Position numbers and translations under genes: made by a program
Shown: in pieces, positions 34,979 to 43,105 of the stretch
How positions within the stretch are numbered: the stretch's first letter is position 1
Layout of the letters: the number at the start of each line of letters is the position of its first letter
Notes under the pieces: generated by a model
What the model was told of the DNA's origin: nothing
Databases searched by the model: none
What the model saw: the letters and a program-made list of their open reading frames with translations, nothing else
From: Palsa-513 sp036510225
GTDB taxonomy: Bacteria > Actinomycetota > Thermoleophilia > Solirubrobacterales > Solirubrobacteraceae
Direction: 5' to 3'
Assembly: GCA_036510225.1 (NCBI GenBank)
Contig: DATCEH010000122.1
Span: 12,426-76,425 of the forward strand
Length of the DNA stretch: 64,000 nucleotides

Positions 34979-35610
34979 TGCCGACGCCGCCGCCGCTTCG
35001 ACGGATCCTCGGCTGCGCCGGCATCGCCCTCTGCGTCGGCCTGACGGCCGTCTGGATGCTCGACGGACCGGCGACCAGCGGGTCGCTCCGGGTGCTCGAG
35101 TTCCTCGCGACGCTGGTCGTCGGCGTCGCCGCCCTCGGGGCGGTCGTCGCGCTCGCGACGACCCGTCTTGCCGGGTGGGGGGACGCGGCGAGCGAGGCGG
35201 AGTTCGAGCTGATCGTCCAGCGCTCCGAGCGGCTGGCCAGCGACGGCCTGGCGGTCGCTCCGGACGAGGGCGAGTTCCTCGAGCTCGACCCGCTCTCGGA
35301 CGACGACTTCGAAGAGCTGGTGCGCGACGCCCTCGACGACCTGCCCGACCTGCTGCAGAACGCGCTGCGCCACGTCGCCGTCGTGATCTCCGACCGTGGC
35401 AGGCGTGTGCGGGCATACGGCCTCTACCAGGGCGACGGCGTCTACCGCGACGACCATCCCGATCGGATCGTGATCTTCCGGGACACCCTTCGCCGGGACT
35501 TCGGCCACGATGCCGACGCCCTCCGCGACCAGGTCACGCGAACCGTCCGCCACGAGCTGGCCCACCACGTCGGCTTCGACGAGATGGGTGTCCGCGGACT
35601 CGGCCTGTAG
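34978..35610 (+). CDS. Membrane-anchored zincin-like metallopeptidase
   Basis: 210 aa. Two N-terminal hydrophobic helices (residues about 9-28 and 41-62) are followed by an acidic linker and a C-terminal zincin domain ending with HELAHHVGFDEMGVRGLGL. HELAHH gives the HExxH zinc and catalytic motif. The C-terminal domain matches the small bacterial zincin family (about 120 aa, PF06262-like), to which this gene adds a membrane anchor. It shares one base with the lipoprotein stop, so the two genes form an operon. Confidence 0.85.
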   Translation: MPTPPPLRRILGCAGIALCVGLTAVWMLDGPATSGSLRVLEFLATLVVGVAALGAVVALATTRLAGWGDAASEAEFELIVQRSERLASDGLAVAPDEGEFLELDPLSDDDFEELVRDALDDLPDLLQNALRHVAVVISDRGRRVRAYGLYQGDGVYRDDHPDRIVIFRDTLRRDFGHDADALRDQVTRTVRHELAHHVGFDEMGVRGLGL

Positions 35611-35635
35611 GGGCGCCGGGGCGGAGGTCGGTCGG

Positions 35636-35785
35636 GGGGCGTCGAGGGACGCCGGGCCGGGGAGGCGTCGAGGGTCGCCGGGCGGGGGGCGGCGTCGAGG
35701 GGTCGCCTGTCGGGGAGGCGTCGAGGGTCGCCGGGGCGGGGAGGCGTCGAGGGTTGCCGGGCGGGGAGGCGTCGAGGGGTCGCGT
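35636..35785 (+). repeat. 26-bp tandem repeat array (six units)
   Basis: Imperfect units containing GGGGAGGCGTCGAGGGTCGC: the GTCGAGGG element recurs at 35641, 35667, 35694, 35720, 35746 and 35771 (spacing 25-27 bp). It lies between the metallopeptidase stop and the thiolase start, and its last unit is 45 bp from the thiolase ATG. Confidence 0.85.
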
Positions 35786-35829
35786 ACGATGGATCAGGCC
35801 CTTCTCGCAACCTCAGGAGCTGGAAACGT

Positions 35830-36978
35830 ATGCCGGAAGCCGTGATCGTGGACGCAGTCCGAACGCCGATCGGACGGGCCTTCAAGGGCTCGCTCAAGGA
35901 TGTCCGGGCCGACGACCTGGCGGCCATCCCGCTGCGGGCCCTGCTCGAGCGCAACCCGAAGCTTGATCCGCGGATGATCTCCGACGTGATCATGGGCAAC
36001 GCCTTCGGGACCGGCGAGCAGGGGTACAACATCGGTCGAAACGCCGCGCTCCTGGCCGGCCTGCCGTTCGAGGTCCCGGCGTGCACGGTGAACAGGTTCT
36101 GCGCGTCTTCGCTCCAGAGCCTCCGGACGGCCTTCCACGCGATCACCGTCGGCGAGGGCGATGTCTACGTGGCCGCCGGCGTCGAGGCCGTCTCGCGGGC
36201 CTCGGGCGGGGAGTTCGCCTTCAACTCGAAGCTGGACGGGTCGGACGGGTCGATCTGCAACGTGTACATCCCGATGGGCCTGACCGCCGAGAACGTCGCC
36301 GAGCGGTACGGCGTGACCCGGGAGGCCCAGGACGCGTGGGCCGTGATCTCGCAGAATCGGGCGGTCGCCGCGCGGGACTCGGGCCACTTCGACCGTGAGA
36401 TCGTCGGCGTCACGACACCCGACGGGGCGGTCGTGACCGCCGACGACGGGCCGCGGCCGGGGACGACGATCGAGAAGCTCGCCGAGCTCAAGCCGGTCTT
36501 CAAGCCGGACGGGACCGTCACGGCCGGGAACGCCTGCCCGCTCAACGACGGGGCGGCCGCCGTGCTCTTGATGAGCGCGACGAGGGCGGCCGAGCTCGGG
36601 ATCGAGCCGCTCGCCCGGATCGTCGCGTCGACGGTTGCCGGGGTGCGCCCCGAGTACATGGGGATCGGCCCGATACCGGCGATCCAGGCGCTGCTGGCCC
36701 AGGCGGGAATGACGATCGACCAGATCGATGTGGTCGAGATCAACGAGGCCTTCGCCGCGCAGATCGTCCCCTGCCGGGACGAGCTCGGGATCACCGAAGA
36801 CCAGCTCAACCCGTTCGGCGGGGCGATCGCCCTCGGCCATCCGTTCGGGATGACCGGCGCCCGGATCATGACCACCCTGCTCAACGACCTCCGGGCGACC
36901 GGCGGGCGCTACGGAATCGAGTCGATGTGCGTGGCCGGGGGAATGGGCCAGGCGATGATGATCGAGCGGCTCGGCTGA
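35830..36978 (+). CDS. Acetyl-CoA C-acyltransferase (thiolase)
   Basis: Thiolase-superfamily enzyme catalysing Claisen condensation or thiolytic cleavage of beta-ketoacyl-CoA in fatty-acid oxidation or related pathways. 382 aa. The acylated Cys is Cys91 in NRFCASSLQ, and the second catalytic residues lie in GGAIALGHPFGMTGAR (His) and CVAGGMGQAM (Cys). Degradative versus biosynthetic role is not distinguishable. AGGAG precedes the ATG. The gene is alone, without a beta-oxidation partner. Confidence 0.92.
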   Translation: MPEAVIVDAVRTPIGRAFKGSLKDVRADDLAAIPLRALLERNPKLDPRMISDVIMGNAFGTGEQGYNIGRNAALLAGLPFEVPACTVNRFCASSLQSLRTAFHAITVGEGDVYVAAGVEAVSRASGGEFAFNSKLDGSDGSICNVYIPMGLTAENVAERYGVTREAQDAWAVISQNRAVAARDSGHFDREIVGVTTPDGAVVTADDGPRPGTTIEKLAELKPVFKPDGTVTAGNACPLNDGAAAVLLMSATRAAELGIEPLARIVASTVAGVRPEYMGIGPIPAIQALLAQAGMTIDQIDVVEINEAFAAQIVPCRDELGITEDQLNPFGGAIALGHPFGMTGARIMTTLLNDLRATGGRYGIESMCVAGGMGQAMMIERLG

Positions 36979-37152
36979 GCCCCGCCGGGGCGGCTCCGAG
37001 GGCTGATCCCCGCGCGAGACGGACCGAGCGCTCGGCGAGGTCGATTTCGAGAGCCGCGTCCGGGCGGCTGCGGCCACGCGGGTTTGCACCTGCTTCGTCG
37101 GGTGCCGGAGGTCTGAGGGGCGGGCGGATGTGGGTCGAGTCGAGCCCGAGAG

Positions 37153-37224
37153 CATGCGGGATGTCATCGGCCGGGCTGGGTGGCCGAGAGGATGCTTGGA
37201 GTACTTCTTCGCGAAAGTAGCGCT
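37153..37224 (+). repeat. Dispersed palindromic repeat, partial copy
   Basis: Contains a GATGTCATC match to the full copy's GATGTGATC, then GGATGC and TTCGCGAAAGTAGC, and stops at the centre of the palindrome where the full copy begins. The two copies are head-to-tail. Confidence 0.6.
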
Positions 37225-37445
37225 GACTCACTCGGGTTGTCGCACTCTTCGCTGGGCCGACTGCACGTCTGAGCGGAGCGAAGCGGAGCGGCGGGCGGGG
37301 CGGGTGCGGGGGCGGGTGCGGGCCGGGTGCGGGGGGTGTGGGATGTGATCAACCAGGCACTCCTCCCGGGCGGCGGAGGTGGATGCGAGACCTTCATCGC
37401 GAAAGTAGCTGACTGAGTCAGTCAACTACTTTCGTTGGAGAGTCC
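37225..37445 (+). repeat. Dispersed palindromic repeat, full copy (221 bp)
   Basis: Reference copy. In order it holds GACTCACTCG, a TCGCACTCTTCGCT and GGCCGACTGCACGTC block, a G-rich GGGCGGGTGCGGG tract, a GATGTGATCAACC motif, CTCCCGGGCGG, GAGACCTTCATCGCG, a 33-bp near-palindrome (37401-37433; arms GAAAGTAGCTGACTGA versus TCAGTCAACTACTTTC, one mismatch) and the end GGAGAGTCC. The same order occurs reversed at 10013-10202 and 26553-26640. Confidence 0.85.
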
Positions 37446-37591
37446 AGCCCGCGAGCCTGGTCCGAGCGTCTCCCTTTCTTCCTGGCATGCACGATCTTCG
37501 GCCGCCCGCGGACGTCCGAAGGGCAAGACTTTTCGCGGGGGCACTCCTCCACCGCTCAGTCAGGCCCACCGCCACGTGATCCCAGAGCGAT

Positions 37592-37648
37592 ACCGCGTCA
37601 GCGCGGCGAGACCGCGTCAGCGCGGCGATACCGCGTCAGCGCAGCGAG
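37592..37648 (+). repeat. 19-bp tandem repeat array (three units)
   Basis: Units ACCGCGTCAGCGCGGCGAG start at 37592, 37611 and 37630. The last overlaps the macro-domain stop codon (37636). Confidence 0.8.
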
Positions 37649-38163
37649 GCGTCGAGTCGACCGAGCGCCGACTCGAATGCCCGGTAGGCGGCCTCGTCAA
37701 AGAGCCAGAAGCGAGCCTCACGGATCTCGGGGTTGACCTCGAGGGCGCCGGAGACCGCGGTCACGGCGACGTTGGCGGCGGCCTCGAGCGGGTAGCCGTA
37801 GACGCCGGTGGAGATCGCCGGAAACGCGACGATCGTGCATCCGTGCGCTCCGGCGAGCTCGACCGCCCGGCGGTAGCAGCGGGCGAGGAGGTCCGGCTCA
37901 CCGGCCTGACCACCCCGCCAGACCGGTCCGACCGTGTGGATGATGTGCCGGGCCGCCAACGCGCCGGCACCGGTGACTTTGGCGTCGCCGGTCTGACAAC
38001 CCCCCAGCAGGCGGCACTCGTCGAGCAGCGCGGGACCAGCCGCGCGATGGATCGCCCCGTCGACGCCGCCGCCGCCGAGCAGGCTCGAGTTCGCGGCGTT
38101 GACGATCGCCTCGGCCTCGGTGTCAGTGCTCAGGTCGCCGAGGTGCAGGCTGATCGCACCCAT
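37636..38163 (-). CDS. Macro-domain ADP-ribose-binding/deacylating protein
   Basis: 175-aa macro domain, likely removing O-acetyl-ADP-ribose or mono-ADP-ribose (YmdB/MacroD-like). Diagnostic motifs: DTEAEAIVNAANSSLLGGGGVDGAIHRAAG, GDAKVTGAGALAARHIIHTVGP and AFPAISTGVYGYPLEAAA. It starts two bases after the isochorismatase gene ends, so the two are co-transcribed. Confidence 0.93.
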   Translation of the reverse strand: MGAISLHLGDLSTDTEAEAIVNAANSSLLGGGGVDGAIHRAAGPALLDECRLLGGCQTGDAKVTGAGALAARHIIHTVGPVWRGGQAGEPDLLARCYRRAVELAGAHGCTIVAFPAISTGVYGYPLEAAANVAVTAVSGALEVNPEIREARFWLFDEAAYRAFESALGRLDASLR

Positions 38164-38165
38164 GA

Positions 38166-38786
38166 CTACGCGACGCCGGCGCCCGCCAGCTGCTCGGTGA
38201 AGGCGTCGGAGCTCATCACCTCGGAGAACATCGGGTAGTCGAAGCGGATCGCGTTGTCGTGCTCCTCGGTCGACGTCGCGGCGACGCAGTCGGCGAGCGT
38301 GATCACGTCGTAGCCCTTCTCGTAGCCGGTCCGCATCGTCGATTCGACACAGCAGTTCGTGAGGAAGCCGCCGAGCGCGATCGTCGTGATGCCCCGGGCC
38401 CGGAGGATGAAGTCGAGGTTCGTCGTGGCGAACGTGTCGAGGCCGCGCTTGCCCTCGACGACGACGTCACCCGGCTGCGGGGCCAGCTCGTCGACGATCT
38501 CCGCGCCCCACTCGCCCTTGACGAACGCGGTCGAGTCGACGACCCCCTTGAGGATCCCGTACGGGTGCCTGGAGAGCTCGCCGTACCCCGGGGCGAACGT
38601 GATCGGCGCGTGGACGATCAGCGCGCCGACGGCCCGCGCGGCCTCGACCAGGCGGCGGGTGTTCTCGAGCATCCCCGTGCTCTCCATCACGCCGGCGACC
38701 GCACCGTGGAGGGCGCCGCCGTCCGATGTGAAATCGTTCTGGTACTCGATCAGGACGACGGCTGTGGACTTCGGGTCGACGGGCAC
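38166..38786 (-). CDS. Isochorismatase-family cysteine hydrolase
   Basis: 206-aa amidohydrolase-like enzyme of the isochorismatase fold (nicotinamidase, N-carbamoylsarcosine amidase and relatives). Catalytic residues: Asp in VVLIEYQNDF, Lys in VEGKRGLDTF and Cys in LGGFLTNCCVEST. A GTG start at 38786 follows AAGGAAC. It is co-directional with the macro-domain gene 2 bp downstream. A nicotinamidase role would fit NAD salvage with ADP-ribose metabolism, but this is inference. Confidence 0.85.
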   Translation of the reverse strand: MPVDPKSTAVVLIEYQNDFTSDGGALHGAVAGVMESTGMLENTRRLVEAARAVGALIVHAPITFAPGYGELSRHPYGILKGVVDSTAFVKGEWGAEIVDELAPQPGDVVVEGKRGLDTFATTNLDFILRARGITTIALGGFLTNCCVESTMRTGYEKGYDVITLADCVAATSTEEHDNAIRFDYPMFSEVMSSDAFTEQLAGAGVA

Positions 38787-38860
38787 GAGGTTCCTTTCGC
38801 GAGGGAGGTGTCTCCCGACTGTAGCCGCCGGACGCTCGCCGGGTGTGACGATCGACGCGA

Positions 38861-39286
38861 TCACGGGAGTCGCACCTCCATCACGACGTGCGGGCCGATC
38901 TCGGGGAGCTCGAACTCGTCGGAGACGACGCGCAGCCCCGCCCGTTCGTAGAGCGATATGGCCGGCGTCCGGGCGTTGCACCAGATCCGCCGGGCTCCCT
39001 GCGACGTGGCGTGGCGGCGCAACTCGGCCAGAATGGCAGTGCCTGCGCCCCGGCCGCGAGCGTGGGACGCGGTGGCCATGCCGCGCACCCGCCATGACCC
39101 GGGGTCGCCGTCCGGGGCGACCAGTCCGACGGCGATCAGCTCGCCGCCGTCGTACGCGCCGGCCGCAAAGACGTCCTCTGCCTCGCCTGCCGCGACCTGC
39201 CCGAGTGTCTCGTGCGGTCTGAGCACGGTCCTGCGCAGGCCGCGGGTGTCCTGCGGCGCCACCGGGCGGACGACCAGATCGGCCAC
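38861..39286 (-). CDS. GNAT-family acetyltransferase
   Basis: 141-aa acetyltransferase with acetyl-CoA-binding loop RGMATASHARGRGAGTAILAELRRHA and ICNARTPAISLYERAGLRVV. GTG start at 39286. It follows egtD by 33 bp on the same strand and could belong to the egtBD transcript. Confidence 0.78.
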   Translation of the reverse strand: MADLVVRPVAPQDTRGLRRTVLRPHETLGQVAAGEAEDVFAAGAYDGGELIAVGLVAPDGDPGSWRVRGMATASHARGRGAGTAILAELRRHATSQGARRIWCNARTPAISLYERAGLRVVSDEFELPEIGPHVVMEVRLP

Positions 39287-39319
39287 GGGCCGAATGCTAC
39301 GGATCTCGCCGGGGGCGGC

Positions 39320-40312
39320 TTACTCGGTCGGACGCGACAGCGAGAGCGCGAACAGCTCGGCGTCGTCGGTGTGCCAGCCCGCGATCTCGAGCCCGGCCGC
39401 CGCGAGGTCGGCCTCGACGCGGACGCGGGTGAACTTCGCGCTGATCTCCGTCCGCAGCTCCTCGCCGGTCGTGAACTCGATCTCCAGGCCGAGCGCGGCG
39501 ATCGCGACGTCCTGCGGCTCGCGGGAGCGCAGGCGCATCTCGATCCACTCGTTCCGCCGGTCGAAGAAGGCCACATGCTCGAAGCGGTCGGTGTCGAAGT
39601 CGGCCTCGAGCTCGCGGTTGAGCACGCGGAGCATGTTCAGGTTGAACTCCGCCGTCACGCCCTGCGAATCGTCGTAGGCCGCCTCGAGGACGGCAGCGTC
39701 CTTGACCAGGTCGGTGCCCAGCAGCAGGCGGTCGTCCGGCCCGAGCAGGCCGGCGACCGACCGCAGGAACCGCCGCCGGCTGCCCGGCGCGAAGTTGCCG
39801 ATCGTGCCGCCGAGGAAGGCGACGATGCGCGGGCCCGCCGCCTCCGGCACGCGGTCGAGATGGCGCTCGAAGTCGCCGATCACCCCATGCACGCGCAGGC
39901 CCGGGTACTCGTCGACCAGTTCCGACGCGCAATCGCGCACGACGCTCTCGGTGACGTCGAGCGGGACGTACCGCTCCAGGGTCCCGGCCTTGGCCATCGC
40001 GTCGAGCAGGACGCGCGTCTTGCTCGCCATCCCCGACCCGAGCTCGACCAGCTCGACGGCTCGGGTCTCCGCGATGATCAGATCGGCGTCACGCTCGAGG
40101 ATGGCCCGCTCGGTACGCGTCTGGTAGTACTCGGGCAACCCGCAGATCCGGTCGAAGAGCTCGGCCCCGCGCTCGTCATAGAAGTGCTTCGGCGGCAGCT
40201 CCTTGAACGGTTTGGTCAGCCCGTCGAGGACGTCGTCGGCAAGCGAGCTCTCGGCCTCGACCCAGCAGTCGATCGACACGCCGTCGACGACCGTCATGAC
40301 CGGCTCGATCAT
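39320..40312 (-). CDS. egtD: L-histidine N(alpha)-methyltransferase (ergothioneine)
   Basis: SAM-dependent enzyme that trimethylates histidine to hercynine, the second step of ergothioneine synthesis. 330 aa. Signatures: PPKHFYDERGAELFDRICGLPEYYQTRTE at the N-terminus, VELGSGMASKTRVLL (SAM loop), FLGGTIGNFAPGSR and FNLNMLRVLNREL. Start ATG 40312 overlaps the egtB stop as ATGA. egtA, egtC and egtE homologues are not in the window. Confidence 0.96.
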   Translation of the reverse strand: MIEPVMTVVDGVSIDCWVEAESSLADDVLDGLTKPFKELPPKHFYDERGAELFDRICGLPEYYQTRTERAILERDADLIIAETRAVELVELGSGMASKTRVLLDAMAKAGTLERYVPLDVTESVVRDCASELVDEYPGLRVHGVIGDFERHLDRVPEAAGPRIVAFLGGTIGNFAPGSRRRFLRSVAGLLGPDDRLLLGTDLVKDAAVLEAAYDDSQGVTAEFNLNMLRVLNRELEADFDTDRFEHVAFFDRRNEWIEMRLRSREPQDVAIAALGLEIEFTTGEELRTEISAKFTRVRVEADLAAAGLEIAGWHTDDAELFALSLSRPTE

Positions 40313-41529
40313 GCGTCGGCCGCCACGCGGAGCCCGGCGAAGATCTGCCGGCGGTGGGGGTGGTCCCAGTTGCGAAAGCTCGGGCTGATGACCCGCGAGC
40401 TGGTCGCGAAAGACCCTCCGCGGAGGACCTTGTAGTCGGGTCCGAAGAACACCTCCGAGTACTCGCGGTACGGGTGGGCGACGAACCCCGGGTACCCGTG
40501 GAAGTCGCTCGACGTCCATTCCCAGACGTCGCCGATCATCCCGAGGGCGCCGCACGGTGACGCGTCCTGCGAAAGGCCGCCGACAGCAACGGTGCCGAGC
40601 ACGCCGGTCTCGACGAGGTTCGCACCAGACCAGGTTCCCTCGGTGCGGGTCGTCCCGTTCCACGTCGCCGCCATCTCCCATTCGACCTCGTTCGGCAGAC
40701 GGACCCCTCGCGAGCGGGCGAACGCGTCGGCCTCGTACCACGAGACGTGGACGACCGGGCGTTGCCAGTCGAGCGGGGTCGCCCCGTCGGCGAGTCGCCA
40801 TTCGAGCTCGTCGGTCAACCAGTTCAGCGGCCGGACGATCCCCTCGGCTTCCCGCCAGGCCCAGCCATCCGCCGTCCACCATTCCCGCCGGGAGTAGCCG
40901 CCGTCCCGCATGAAGCTCCGCCAGTCGCCGTTTGTGATCGGCACCCGGCCGATCCGGAAGGCCCGCCGCCCGACCGTGTGTCGCGGACGCTCGTTGTCGT
41001 AGGCGAAGCCGTCCGGCCCGGCTCCGACGGTGAACTCACCGCCGGGGACGTCGACCAGGTCGAGGCCGCTCAGCCCGCCCGGCCCCGTCGCCTCGGAGGC
41101 TCCGCCCGGCCTGGCGATCCGCGCGAGGTTGAGGGTCTGGAGCATGGTCTCGCCATGCTGGCGCTCGTGTCGCTCGACCAGCTCGTGGGCGATCCCGTCC
41201 GGCAGGTCGAGCCCGCGGACCCTCGTCCGGACGTCGGCCAGGAACTCCTCGGCCTCGGCGCGACGCAGGTACGGCAGCTCGCCGCGGTCGGCCCGCGGCG
41301 TTTCGAACGCGTCGTAGACCTCCATCAGGTCCGGACGCAGCAGCTCGAGCCCGCCGTGGCGGTGACCGAGCCAGAGATCCTCGAACGCAGCGATGTGTCC
41401 GAGGTCCCAGACGAGCGGACTCATCAGTGGCGAGTGGACACGTTCGAGATCCTCTTCACTGATGCCGGCCACAAGCCCGAGCGTCTGCTCACGGGCGAGC
41501 TCCAGGGTGTTCGTATCAAGTTGTGTCAT
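40309..41529 (-). CDS. egtB: Ergothioneine sulfoxide synthase
   Basis: Iron-dependent C-S bond-forming oxidase that couples hercynine with a thiol donor (gamma-glutamylcysteine or cysteine) to the sulfoxide. About 406 aa. An N-terminal DinB-like domain (DLGHIAAFEDLWLGHR) carries the metal motif HERQHGE (HxxxHxE), followed by a C-terminal formylglycine-generating-enzyme-like domain (VPGGEFTVG, NEVEWEMAA, VWEWTSSDF, RGGSFATS). Start ATG 41529 (GTG 41538 in frame). The upstream 100 bp are unusually AT-rich and probably hold the operon promoter. Confidence 0.95.
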   Translation of the reverse strand: MTQLDTNTLELAREQTLGLVAGISEEDLERVHSPLMSPLVWDLGHIAAFEDLWLGHRHGGLELLRPDLMEVYDAFETPRADRGELPYLRRAEAEEFLADVRTRVRGLDLPDGIAHELVERHERQHGETMLQTLNLARIARPGGASEATGPGGLSGLDLVDVPGGEFTVGAGPDGFAYDNERPRHTVGRRAFRIGRVPITNGDWRSFMRDGGYSRREWWTADGWAWREAEGIVRPLNWLTDELEWRLADGATPLDWQRPVVHVSWYEADAFARSRGVRLPNEVEWEMAATWNGTTRTEGTWSGANLVETGVLGTVAVGGLSQDASPCGALGMIGDVWEWTSSDFHGYPGFVAHPYREYSEVFFGPDYKVLRGGSFATSSRVISPSFRNWDHPHRRQIFAGLRVAADA

Positions 41530-41661
41530 GCCCCTCACTTCAAGACTCTATTTCGTGCCGGATCGCATTCCGGATGCCCGCTCGCCCTTATTACGAATCT
41601 TTAAGGTCTGCGGCGGCCGCCGCTCGCCGGTCGAGACGCGCGGCAGAATCGAGCGACCGGC

Positions 41662-42240
41662 TCAACTGTCCCAGGCGCAGAGCACCCTCCGCTCCCGCTC
41701 GTGGCCGAGCCGGCCGATCCCGCCGGGCTCGAGCGCGAACAGCGCCCCGTCCGCCGCAGGCAGGCCGAGCCAGCGGGCGGTGAGCACGCGCAGGACGTGC
41801 GCGTGCGCGACCAGAACGACCGGCCTAGCGCCGCCTGGAGCGGTCGCTGCGCCGCCCGTATCGGCAAGTCTGGCCAGAACGCGGTCGACCCGAGCCCCGA
41901 CCGCAGCGGCGTCCTCGCCGCCCGGCGTTCCGTCGCGCCACATGTCCCAGCCGGGATGATCCCGGCGGATCTCGGCCGTCGTGCGGCCCTCGTAGTCGCC
42001 GTAGTCCCATTCCTCGAGGTCGGCGTCCTCACGCGTGCAGACCAGTCCGGCCAGCTCGGCGGTCTCCCTGGCCCGGCGCAGCGGGCTGCAGATCACCGCG
42101 GCGAAGTCCTCGCGCCCGAGCCGGGCACCCAGCCGGCCGGCCTCGTCGCGCCCGGCCGGCGACAGCGGGAGGTCGGTCCGTCCGGTGTGCCGCAGGGACA
42201 CCGACCACTCGGTGTCGGTATGGCGGACGATCCAGATCAC
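41662..42240 (-). CDS. Histidine-phosphatase-superfamily protein (phosphoglycerate mutase-like)
   Basis: 192-aa phosphatase of the cofactor-dependent phosphoglycerate mutase clan. The catalytic loop is the variant VRHTDTEW (usually RHGETEW), with ICSPLRRARETAELAG, LEEWDYGDYEGRTTAEI and the second His in VLVAHAHVLRVLTARWLGL. The substrate is unknown: a broad sugar-phosphate phosphatase would fit its operon. It starts with GTG 42240, 22 bp after pgl. Confidence 0.82.
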   Translation of the reverse strand: MIWIVRHTDTEWSVSLRHTGRTDLPLSPAGRDEAGRLGARLGREDFAAVICSPLRRARETAELAGLVCTREDADLEEWDYGDYEGRTTAEIRRDHPGWDMWRDGTPGGEDAAAVGARVDRVLARLADTGGAATAPGGARPVVLVAHAHVLRVLTARWLGLPAADGALFALEPGGIGRLGHERERRVLCAWDS

Positions 42241-42262
42241 GCGCGCCGCTCGCCGCTCGCCC

Positions 42263-43105
42263 TCAGGGCGCCGGGTCGGCGGACGCGGTTGGCGTTGACC
42301 CGGCTGCGGCGGTACCGGCTGGGGTGGTCTCGGCTGGGGTGGTCCCGGCGGCGGCGGCGTCGACGATCAGCGTGAGCCGGTCGCGGGCGAGCAGCGACGA
42401 CGGAGTCCCGGTCTGCGGGCCGGCGAGCACGCCGCGGACGGCGTCGGCCTTCGCCGCGCCGGCGGCCAGGAGGATCGTGTCCCGGGCGGCACAGAGCACC
42501 TCGAGGGTCAGCGAGACCCGTTCGGGTGGGGGCTTCGGCGCGTCACGGACGCCGACGACCGGACGACCGGCCACGGCAAGGGCGGGGTTGCCGGGAAACA
42601 GCGACGCCGTATGGCCGTCCGGACCGATCCCGAGGAGGTTGACGTCGAACACGGGGATGCCGTCCGCGCCGGCCGGGGGGATCCGGTCGCCGATCAGCGC
42701 GGCGTAGGCGTCGGCGGCCGCGTCCGGGCCGAGCTCGCCTTCGATCCGGTGGACGACGGCCCCGGGCGCGTGGGGGAGGAGGCTCTCGGCGACCATCAGG
42801 AAGTTCGACTCGGGGTCATCCGGGCCGACGCACCGCTCGTCGCCGAACCAGAGCTCGACGCCCGTCCAGGTCTCGAGCTCGAGCTCGACGTAGGTCAACC
42901 GCGGCGTTGTTCCGCCGGCCAGCGAGACATGGGCGACCCCGCGCTCGGCGAGGGCCGCCGTGATCAGGCGGGCGACCAGCTCGGCGGCGGCTGCGCCGAC
43001 GGCGGGGGCGTCGGCGACCGTGAGCAGAGCCTTGAGCGGCGCGGGCGCCGGCTCACCGTCCACGTGAGCGTCCTTCGTCGAAGGCGACCGGGACTCGTTG
43101 GTCAT
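42263..43105 (-). CDS. pgl: 6-phosphogluconolactonase
   Basis: Hydrolyses 6-phosphogluconolactone, the second step of the oxidative pentose phosphate pathway. 280 aa, DevB/NagB-like fold with LAGGTTPRLTY, FGDERCVGPDDPESNF and NLLGIGPDGHTASLFPG. The C-terminal ~25 residues are Thr/Ala/Pro-rich low complexity. Start ATG 43105 overlaps the opcA stop (ATGA). Confidence 0.94.
   Translation of the reverse strand: MTNESRSPSTKDAHVDGEPAPAPLKALLTVADAPAVGAAAAELVARLITAALAERGVAHVSLAGGTTPRLTYVELELETWTGVELWFGDERCVGPDDPESNFLMVAESLLPHAPGAVVHRIEGELGPDAAADAYAALIGDRIPPAGADGIPVFDVNLLGIGPDGHTASLFPGNPALAVAGRPVVGVRDAPKPPPERVSLTLEVLCAARDTILLAAGAAKADAVRGVLAGPQTGTPSSLLARDRLTLIVDAAAAGTTPAETTPAGTAAAGSTPTASADPAP

Larger units (their letters stand above)
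36979..37635. other. 657-bp non-coding region with dispersed repeats
   Basis: No gene seen. It holds a partial and a full copy of the dispersed palindromic repeat (37153-37224 and 37225-37445) and a 19-bp tandem array (37592-37648) reaching into the macro-domain gene. The thiolase and macro genes are convergent here. Confidence 0.7.
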
